A stretch of 64,000 nt of DNA, from positions 1 through 64,000 of the forward strand of contig CALESJ010000054.1 in the NCBI GenBank assembly GCA_937907025.1. Direction: 5' to 3'. The DNA comes from an uncultured Faecalibacterium sp. Lineage in GTDB: Bacteria; Bacillota; Clostridia; Oscillospirales; Ruminococcaceae. A model generated the notes under the pieces. That model saw nothing but the letters and a program-made list of their open reading frames with translations, did not search any database and was not told the origin of the DNA. A program made the translations under genes and the position numbers. Within the stretch, counting starts at the first letter, position 1. Each line of letters opens with the position of its first letter. Below are positions 58,501 to 64,000 of this stretch, piece by piece.

Positions 58501-59668
58501 CAAGATTTTCAAGCGGCCTGCGCCGCAGGGTCAGTCCCAGGGCTTTTTCAAGACACTGACCGCCTACAACCCGGTGTTTACCACCTGGGGTGGCAAGCTG
58601 TACGAAAGCGAACTGGTCCGCGCAGCCATCAACGCACGGGCCACCCACATCAGCAAGCTCAAAGTGCAGGTCCAGGGCAGTGCCAAACCAAAGCTGCAGA
58701 CCAAGCTGCGCACCGGCCCCAACGAGTGGCAGACCTGGGGACAGTTTTTGTACCGGCTTTCCACCATCCTGGACGTGAACAACACCGCGTTCATCGTTCC
58801 CGTAATGGATGACTACCTGGAAGTGTCCGGCATTTTCCCGGTACTTCCCACGCAGTGCCAGATTGTACAGTACAACGGTGAACCCTGGCTGCGGTATCAG
58901 TTTCAGACGGGTCAGTTTGCCAGCATCGAAATGCGATACTGCGGAATCATGACCAAGTTTCAATATGAAGATGATTTCTTCGGCAGCGACAACTCGGCGC
59001 TGCGGCCCACCATGGAACTGATCACCATTCAAAATCAGGGTATTGGCGAGGCTGTAAAAAGCGCGGCCACGTTCCGCTTTCTGGCACGGCTGACCAACTT
59101 TGCCAAGCCGGAAGACCTGGCAAAAGAGCGTCAGCGCTTTACCAAAGAAAACCTTCAGGCCGGGGACGGCGGCGTGCTTCTCTTCCCGAACACATATGGC
59201 GACATTCAGCAGATCAAGTCCACCCCGTTTGTGGTGGATGCAGAGCAGATGAAGCTGATTCAAACCAACGTCTACAACTATTTCGGCGTCAATGAAGACG
59301 TTTTGCAGAACAAAGCCTTCGGCGATGCCTGGGCCGCGTTCTATGAGGGCGCCGTGGAGCAGTTTGCCATCCAGTTTTCCGATGTCGCCACAAAGATGCT
59401 TTTCACAGAGCGGGAGCGTGCCTCCGGATCTCTTTTAATGGCAACTGCCAACCGGCTGCAGTACATGAGCAACGCCGACAAGCTCAATGTGTCGGCCCAG
59501 ATGGCTGACCGAGGCATCATGAACCGCGATGAAATCCGGGATATCTGGAATTTGCCGCCTCTGCCCAACGGACAGGGTCAGGTATACACCATCCGTGGCG
59601 AGTATTATCTGTTGGGCGCTGATGGCAGCGCCACCAAACAAGGAGGACAAGCGACAAATGGAACTTAA
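58487..59668 (+). CDS. HK97-family portal protein
   Basis: Dodecameric ring through which DNA enters the head. The 393-residue protein begins MGLFDKIFKRP and has the family segments SELVRAAINARATHISKL, NNTAFIVPV, GDGGVLLFPNTYGDI, and VNEDVLQNKAFGDAWAAFYEGAV. ATG at 58487 follows AAGGAG. The end overlaps the protease gene. Confidence 0.93.
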   Translation: MGLFDKIFKRPAPQGQSQGFFKTLTAYNPVFTTWGGKLYESELVRAAINARATHISKLKVQVQGSAKPKLQTKLRTGPNEWQTWGQFLYRLSTILDVNNTAFIVPVMDDYLEVSGIFPVLPTQCQIVQYNGEPWLRYQFQTGQFASIEMRYCGIMTKFQYEDDFFGSDNSALRPTMELITIQNQGIGEAVKSAATFRFLARLTNFAKPEDLAKERQRFTKENLQAGDGGVLLFPNTYGDIQQIKSTPFVVDAEQMKLIQTNVYNYFGVNEDVLQNKAFGDAWAAFYEGAVEQFAIQFSDVATKMLFTERERASGSLLMATANRLQYMSNADKLNVSAQMADRGIMNRDEIRDIWNLPPLPNGQGQVYTIRGEYYLLGADGSATKQGGQATNGT

Positions 59669-60287
59669 CGACAAGCAGCTGCGCCGTCTGGCGGATGGCC
59701 GGGAGTACCGCGCCATGACCATGCGGGCGCTGGGCGACAGCGACGCCATGATTGTGGAAGGTTACGCCACCACCTTCAATCAGCCTTACATGCTGTATGA
59801 CGGCGGCGACTACCGCGTTATGGAGCAGATCGCGCCCACCGCGTTTGCCCAGTGCGATATGACCGACGTCATCATGCAGTATGACCATGAAGGCCGGGTG
59901 TTTGCGAGAAATCGTAACAACACCCTGGCCCTTTCTATTGATGCCACCGGCCTGAAAATGACCGCAGACCTGGGCGGCACCGACATCGGCCGCCAGCTGT
60001 ACCAGGAAATCAAGGGCGGCTATACCGACAAGATGTCTTTCGGCTTTGTGGTGGCCGAAGACCAGCGCACTTCCACGATGGACCACAACACCGGCGTGGA
60101 AACCGTGCTGCGCACCATCACCAAAATCAAAAAGCTGTATGACGTCAGCGCCGTTTCCATTCCGGCAAACGACATGACGTCCATCAGTGCCCGGAGATTC
60201 GTTGACGGAGTGATCGACGGCATCAAGGCGGAGCGACTGGAACGGGCAAATAAACGCAAGAAACTCATTCTCATGTTGGAGGTTTAA
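59658..60287 (+). CDS. HK97-family prohead protease
   Basis: Serine protease that matures the prohead. The 209-residue protein has IVEGYATTFNQPYMLYD, the catalytic His in MQYDHEGRVFAR and the Ser in KMSFGFVV, in the usual spacing. It would remove the N-terminal delta domain of the capsid protein encoded next. ATG at 59658 follows GGAGG. Confidence 0.92.
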   Translation: MELNDKQLRRLADGREYRAMTMRALGDSDAMIVEGYATTFNQPYMLYDGGDYRVMEQIAPTAFAQCDMTDVIMQYDHEGRVFARNRNNTLALSIDATGLKMTADLGGTDIGRQLYQEIKGGYTDKMSFGFVVAEDQRTSTMDHNTGVETVLRTITKIKKLYDVSAVSIPANDMTSISARRFVDGVIDGIKAERLERANKRKKLILMLEV

Positions 60288-60288
60288 C

Positions 60289-61359
60289 ATGAACAGAAAA
60301 GAAGAAATCGAAGCCCGCCTTGCTGCCATCCGCAAGGAAATGGACGCCCCGGACGCCGACATCGACGCCCTGACCGAAGAGGTGCGGGGTCTGAAGGCTG
60401 AACTGAATCAGATCAACGAAGCCGCTGAGAAGCGCCGCAAGCTGCGGGAAGCTGTTTCCGGCGGCGCCGGCATGATGGTGCGCGATTTTCATCCCACCAA
60501 CGGCGAGGACAAGCCTTTTGCGGTGGATTCGGAGGAATACCGTACTGCCTGGCTGAAGCACATGCAGGGCCGTGAGCTGAACGCCGCCGAGCAGCGCGCC
60601 TACACCGTGGCCAATGGTGCCATCTCTCAGCTGGTTGTGAACGACATCATGACCGTTGTGCGGGACCACGCCCCGCTGATGGAGCGCATCACTATGGTGT
60701 ACAGCGCTTCCAAGATCACCTACTACGTCGAGGGCACCATCAACCCCGCCCAGGATCACACCGAAAACGCTACGATCACGCCGGATTCCGACACCCTGAC
60801 CCCTGTGGAGCTGACCCCGGCCGAGATCACCAAGATGGTGCAGGTGTCCGAAAGCGCCCGCCAGATGAGCATTCCCGTGTTCAACTCCTGGTTGACCACC
60901 ATGCTGGGCGAAGCTATTGCCCGCTTCATCAACAGCAAGATCATCACGGCAATTTCCGGCGCCGCCGCTTCCGCTGGCACCACCATCAACACCACCGGTG
61001 TGCAGGCTTTGCTGGCTGCAGTCAAGGGCGAAGACGTGGCTGTCCTGTGCAATCGTAAGACGCTGTACACTCTGCTTCTTCCGCTGCAGGACAACAGCAA
61101 AAACAACATTGTCACCTTTACTGGCACCTACGGCAGCGCCCGCATCTATGGCTACGATATCCTTGTGGATGACAACGTGGCGGATGGTACCGTGCTGGCT
61201 GGCGACATGAACAAGGTCATCGGCGCCATGGGTGAAGATATCACCGTGCGCGAAGGCTACGACATCAATACCAACTCCTACAAGTTCCTGGGTGTGGCCA
61301 TGTTTGCCGTTGCCATCGGCCTGAACTCTGCGTTTGCCAGCCTGACCAACGGCGGCTGA
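60289..61359 (+). CDS. HK97-family major capsid protein
   Basis: The 356-residue protein has an N-terminal charged coiled-coil delta domain (about 1-65, RKEEIEARLAAIRKEMDAPD) expected to be cut off. The capsid fold follows: VVNDIMTVVRDHAPLMERIT, KMVQVSESARQMSI, and the C-terminal GTYGSARIYGYDILVDDNV. It starts 1 bp after the protease gene. Confidence 0.93.
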   Translation: MNRKEEIEARLAAIRKEMDAPDADIDALTEEVRGLKAELNQINEAAEKRRKLREAVSGGAGMMVRDFHPTNGEDKPFAVDSEEYRTAWLKHMQGRELNAAEQRAYTVANGAISQLVVNDIMTVVRDHAPLMERITMVYSASKITYYVEGTINPAQDHTENATITPDSDTLTPVELTPAEITKMVQVSESARQMSIPVFNSWLTTMLGEAIARFINSKIITAISGAAASAGTTINTTGVQALLAAVKGEDVAVLCNRKTLYTLLLPLQDNSKNNIVTFTGTYGSARIYGYDILVDDNVADGTVLAGDMNKVIGAMGEDITVREGYDINTNSYKFLGVAMFAVAIGLNSAFASLTNGG

Positions 61360-61374
61360 TCGGCGGTGATGTAA

Positions 61375-61680
61375 ATGCTGGACAAGGTCAAGCTGACGCT
61401 GCGGATCACGACCACGGCGTTTGACAGCGAACTGACCGATCTGATTGCTGCGGCGCTGGCTGACCTTGGTCTGGCCGGCGTCACAACGCTGACGGAAACC
61501 GACCCCCTGATCATTCGCGCCGTGACCACCTATTGCCGTGTCCACTTTGGACACCCCGATGATTATGAGCGGCTGAAAGCCTCTTATGATGAGCAGAAAG
61601 CCCAGCTCATGATGGCTACCGGATACACAGACTGGGGCCTGGACAGCAATGCCAGTGCTGCGGAGGGAGGTGCATCCTGA
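61375..61680 (+). CDS. Head-tail connector (gp6-like)
   Basis: The 101-residue helical protein (DKVKLTLRITTTAFDSELTD, DPLIIRAVTTYCRVHFG) fits the phage DNA-packaging/gp6 connector family that forms a ring below the portal. It overlaps the next gene by 1 bp. Confidence 0.8.
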   Translation: MLDKVKLTLRITTTAFDSELTDLIAAALADLGLAGVTTLTETDPLIIRAVTTYCRVHFGHPDDYERLKASYDEQKAQLMMATGYTDWGLDSNASAAEGGAS

Positions 61681-61982
61681 TGGACCGTTCCCGTGTTCTG
61701 ACTTTGATCAGCACGACCTACACGCAGGACGCCCTCAAGCAGCAGGTTCCGCAGGAAACTTCCACAGATGTATTCTGTGATGTCACCAGTGTGTCCGCCC
61801 AGGAAATGCTGGCCGCCGGTCAGTCCGGACTGAAACCGGAATGGCGGGTTGTCATGTTCGCCTATGACTACAACGGGCAGCAGATTGTGGAGCTGGATGG
61901 TGTTCGGTATAGTGTGTACCGGACTTATCTGGGAAGCAATGAAACCATTGAGTTGTATCTGGAAAGAAAGGCGGGCGTGTGA
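61680..61982 (+). CDS. Head closure protein
   Basis: The 100-residue beta-rich protein (TDVFCDVTSVSAQEMLAAGQ, VELDGVRYSVYRTYLGSNET) resembles the phage head-tail adaptor/head closure family (SPP1 gp16 type). Position between connector and gp10-like gene supports this. Confidence 0.75.
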   Translation: MDRSRVLTLISTTYTQDALKQQVPQETSTDVFCDVTSVSAQEMLAAGQSGLKPEWRVVMFAYDYNGQQIVELDGVRYSVYRTYLGSNETIELYLERKAGV

Positions 61983-62359
61983 TGGCTGGTATCAAAGTAT
62001 CCGACCTTGCTCAGGTCGTGGCGCAGGAGCTCGCCGACTACAGCCAGGATGTTGCCGATGGTGTCAAGGAGGAGGTCAAGCAGGTTGCCAAGGACATGGT
62101 GACCGAGCTGAAGCAAACCTCTCCCCGCAATACCGGCGAATATGCCAAAGGGTGGAAATCCCGCGTTGAGTACGAAAGTCCGGAAGACATTCGGGTCCGC
62201 GTCTACAACAGCAAAAAGCCGCAGCTGACCCATCTGTTGGAAAACGGCCATGCCAAGCAAAACGGCGGCCGGGTAAACGGTATTCCGCACATTGGTCTTG
62301 CAGAGCAAAAAGCGGAAGACAGCCTGGAAGGCAAAGTAAAGGTGGTGGCACGCGGATGA
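61982..62359 (+). CDS. HK97 gp10-like tail-joining protein
   Basis: The 125-residue protein has the family core TSPRNTGEYAKGWKSRVE and KPQLTHLLENGHAKQNGGRV, with IPHIGLAEQ near the end. It joins the tail to the head. ATG at 61982 is the second of two adjacent start codons. Confidence 0.88.
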   Translation: MAGIKVSDLAQVVAQELADYSQDVADGVKEEVKQVAKDMVTELKQTSPRNTGEYAKGWKSRVEYESPEDIRVRVYNSKKPQLTHLLENGHAKQNGGRVNGIPHIGLAEQKAEDSLEGKVKVVARG

Positions 62360-62667
62360 CCCTTGAACAGGTTGGTGCCATGCTGGAAACTACCGGGTAT
62401 CCGGTGGCATTCCAGGAATGGAAACAAGGCGCGGTTCCTCCCATGCCGTACCTTGTGTATCTGGCACCCTACACCAATAATTTTGCCGCAGATGGAACCG
62501 CCTACTTGGTGGTAAATCATGTACAGATTGAGCTGTACACAGCTTTAAAAGATCCCGTTGCAGAGGGCAAGGTCGAACAGGCCTTGTCCTCTGTTTTTTG
62601 GGAAAAAGAAACCAACTACCTGGACACTGAAAAGTGTTTCCAGACCCTTTATGAAATCGAGGTGTAA
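62356..62667 (+). CDS. Tail terminator/completion protein
   Basis: The 103-residue protein (VAFQEWKQGAVPPMPYLVYL, VQIELYTALKDPVAEGKVEQ) fits the phage tail terminator/DUF806-type family in length, fold pattern and position before the major tail protein. It overlaps the previous gene by 4 bp. Confidence 0.7.
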   Translation: MTLEQVGAMLETTGYPVAFQEWKQGAVPPMPYLVYLAPYTNNFAADGTAYLVVNHVQIELYTALKDPVAEGKVEQALSSVFWEKETNYLDTEKCFQTLYEIEV

Positions 62668-62669
62668 AT

Positions 62670-63242
62670 ATGGCGACTGGTGAAAACAAAGTCCAGTATA
62701 ACCTGAAAAATGTACACTACGCCGTCCTCACTGCTCTGACGCCCACGCCGACTTGGGACAATCCCGTTTCTGTTCCCGGCGCTGTCAGCCTGGCACTGGA
62801 GCAGCAGGGCGAGCTTGCCAAGTTCTACGCCGACGGCATTGTCTACTGGCAGTCCAGCAACAACAACGGCTATGAAGGCGACCTGGAAATGGCCCGCTTT
62901 CCGGATCAGATGATGCAGGATATCTGGGGCGACACGCTGTCCGAAACCGACAATGTCCTCATCGAAAACTCCAACGTCCAGCCCAAGTCTTTTGCCCTGC
63001 TCTTCCAGATCGACGGCGATGCCAACAACAGCCTGTTCTGCCTGTACAACTGCACCGGAACCCGGCCCGGCATCAACGCTTCTACCAACAACGAAACCAA
63101 AACCCCGCAGACCCAGAAATCCACCATTTCCGCCATTCCCCTGCCCGACGGCAACGTGCGTGCCAAGACTACCGCAACCACTCCCGAAGGTGTCGTGTCC
63201 GGCTGGTTTAAGAGCGTTTACACGCCGTCCCCGGCCGCGTAA
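62670..63242 (+). CDS. Major tail protein
   Basis: The 190-residue protein (NVHYAVLTALTPTPTWDNPV, SLALEQQGELAKFYADGIVY, GDLEMARFPDQMMQDIWGDT) is of the siphophage major tail tube family found in Gram-positive phages, ending with DGNVRAKTTATTPEGVVSGW. It builds the tail tube. Confidence 0.85.
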   Translation: MATGENKVQYNLKNVHYAVLTALTPTPTWDNPVSVPGAVSLALEQQGELAKFYADGIVYWQSSNNNGYEGDLEMARFPDQMMQDIWGDTLSETDNVLIENSNVQPKSFALLFQIDGDANNSLFCLYNCTGTRPGINASTNNETKTPQTQKSTISAIPLPDGNVRAKTTATTPEGVVSGWFKSVYTPSPAA

Positions 63243-63258
63243 GAGAAAGGAAGCCGCA

Positions 63259-63684
63259 ATGGATAAGATCATCACCGTGGGCGGAAAGGAGGTGGGGTTC
63301 AGGGCCACGGCCCTGACGCCCCGCCTTTACCGCCACAAACTGGGCCGCGACATCGTGCGCGACATGGCCCAGCTCCAGAGCCGCTTTGCCAAAGCTGTCA
63401 AAGCACGGAAGCTGAAAAAGCCCAAGGAGGACGCGGCGGACTGGCAGAAGAAAGAGTACGAAGATGCCCTCAAAGAAGCCAAGATGTCCGTGATGGATCT
63501 GGAGATCTTTGAAAATGTATCCTGGATCATGGCCAGGCAGTACTCCCCCGAAACCGTTCCCGACACGCCGGAAGCCTGGCTTGACGGGCTGGATACCACC
63601 TTCTCGATCTACGAGATTCTCCCCCAGATCATGGAGCTGTGGCAGCTCAATCAAGGCACCACCAGTACCCCTAAAAAAAAATAA
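63259..63684 (+). CDS. Tail assembly chaperone, short form
   Basis: The 141-residue protein (GGKEVGFRATALTPRLYRHK, MDLEIFENVSWIMARQYSPE) is the gpG-like chaperone that helps the tape measure assemble. It ends in three Lys codons just before a TAA. A nine-A run there permits a -1 frameshift into an extension. ATG at 63259 follows AAAGGAAG. Confidence 0.85.
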   Translation: MDKIITVGGKEVGFRATALTPRLYRHKLGRDIVRDMAQLQSRFAKAVKARKLKKPKEDAADWQKKEYEDALKEAKMSVMDLEIFENVSWIMARQYSPETVPDTPEAWLDGLDTTFSIYEILPQIMELWQLNQGTTSTPKKK

Positions 63685-63866
63685 GGCCCACTGTCCGTGA
63701 GGAAACCGGCGCCACCTTCATGCTGCGCTGCGCAGAGTTGGGCCTGAGTGCTGAAGACCTGGACAGTATGACCATGGGCATGGTGTATGACATGTTGATT
63801 GAGAAAATGAACGACCAAGAAAAATATTACTATAAGGCGACGCAGGAAGACATTGACGCCTTGTAA
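63259..63866 (+). CDS. Tail assembly chaperone, frameshifted long form
   Basis: The -1 frame stays open from the slippery run (63673-63681) to a TAA at 63864-63866 and adds about 61 residues, including TFMLRCAELGLSAEDLDSMT and MGMVYDMLIEKMNDQEKYYY. This resembles the gpT part of gpGT fusions. The extension lacks a ribosome site of its own, and the tape measure gene starts 12 bp later. The ratio of the two forms is normally fixed by the frameshift rate. Confidence 0.85.
63673..63681 (+). promoter_or_regulatory. Programmed -1 ribosomal frameshift site
   Basis: Nine consecutive A residues read as AAA AAA AAA followed directly by TAA, providing an A-AAA-AAA slippery heptamer. The next base triplets in the -1 frame are ATA AGG CCC and so on. 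Confidence 0.85.
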
Positions 63867-63877
63867 GGAGGTATCGC

Positions 63878-64000
63878 ATGGCAGACAGAATCAAGGGCAT
63901 CACCGTTGTCATCGGCGGTGATACCACCGGCCTGAGCAAGGCCCTTTCCGGCGTCAACAAGGAAATCAGCAGCACCCAGAAGCAGCTGAAAGACGTGGAA
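63878..64000 (+). CDS. Tape measure protein, N-terminal fragment cut by the window edge
   Basis: The first 41 residues (RIKGITVVIGGDTTGLSKAL, then KEISSTQKQLKDVE) match the N-terminus of phage tape measure proteins, which begin with a pseudo-repeat of this kind before long helices. AAGGAGG precedes the ATG at 63878. It lies right after the frameshifted chaperone, as expected. Confidence 0.88.
   Translation, partial: MADRIKGITVVIGGDTTGLSKALSGVNKEISSTQKQLKDVE

Larger units (their letters stand above)
40893..64000. mobile_element. Integrated siphophage-type prophage, left part
   Basis: From the tRNA remnant to the window edge the genes run integrase, lysogenic-conversion genes, repressor, early/replication genes, late regulator, HK97-type packaging and head genes, and tail genes. 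All lie on the plus strand except the lysogeny genes. The right end, with lysis genes and attR, is beyond the window. No interruption or pseudogene is evident in the visible 23 kb, so the prophage may be intact. Confidence 0.93.

Noticed and set aside
40893..64000. CRISPR array or anti-phage restriction system in the prophage
   Set aside because: No regularly spaced repeats and no methylase or restriction genes were seen; the Lar-like and Ltp-like genes are the only defence-related candidates.

Overview
The window reads as a chromosomal segment of a GC-rich gut Firmicute of the Oscillospiraceae/Ruminococcaceae type (Gemmiger, Subdoligranulum or Faecalibacterium-like) carrying the left part of an integrated tailed-phage genome. 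The genus is inference from gene content: a spoIIA operon, acetate kinase, formate-tetrahydrofolate ligase, a 2-hydroxyacyl-CoA dehydratase system with fused activase, AsnA, TmcAL, PyrI and Gram-positive ribosome binding sites. No rRNA lies in the window, but three tandem consensus promoters at 2-239 point out of the left edge, as expected upstream of an rrn operon.

Host part (1-40892). From left to right: spoIIAA-spoIIAB-sigF (minus strand); folC with a VanZ-like gene; a threonine/lysine operon (ACT regulator, hom, thrB, lysC); a class A penicillin-binding protein whose best ribosome binding site points to an AUA start codon; a small acyl-carrier-protein cluster (ACP, MaoC, SDR reductase, acetyltransferase-like protein) under a promoter with a palindromic operator; a GltD-like oxidoreductase and TmcAL; ackA; a polytopic membrane protein; a PadR/DUF2812 pair with two palindromes in its promoter; fhs; a Wzy-like membrane protein; the dehydratase/activase pair; a Fur-family regulator; rarA and nth in divergent orientation; a GntR regulator; pyrBI; a Clp ATPase; a heterodimeric ABC exporter; and asnA with a small partner gene. 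Many units end in clear intrinsic terminators and several have 17-bp-spaced sigma-A promoters.

Prophage part (about 40893 to beyond 64000). The left boundary is a 3' tRNA remnant (40893-40917, minus strand) still followed by the tRNA's terminator, so the rest of the tRNA should lie at the unseen right end. Next to it are a tyrosine integrase and two membrane proteins with N-terminal zinc ribbons. One of these carries Ltp-type superinfection-exclusion repeats and the other a HIRAN domain. Then come a CI-like repressor and a divergent lysogeny switch with three copies of a 9-bp operator. The rightward early operon holds small DNA-binding and zinc proteins, NinB-like and HNH proteins, a replication-terminator-type protein, SSB, a DUF4373 initiator, DnaB helicase, ParA and ParB-like proteins, Lar-like proteins and a DUF1492 late regulator.

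Between the DUF1492 gene and the HNH/terminase genes lies about 890 bp without a convincing gene. It is packed with GC-rich stem-loops and ends in a 135-nt tRNA-like element with encoded CCA, perfect acceptor, D and T stems, and a roughly 60-nt extra insertion. This is the most interesting part of the window: it resembles the large phage-borne ornate RNAs (ROOL/GOLLD type) or a structured cos region. After it comes a standard HK97-type morphogenesis module: HNH, TerS, TerL, portal, protease, capsid, connectors, major tail protein, a tail chaperone with a programmed -1 frameshift on nine A residues, and the start of the tape measure gene, cut by the window edge.
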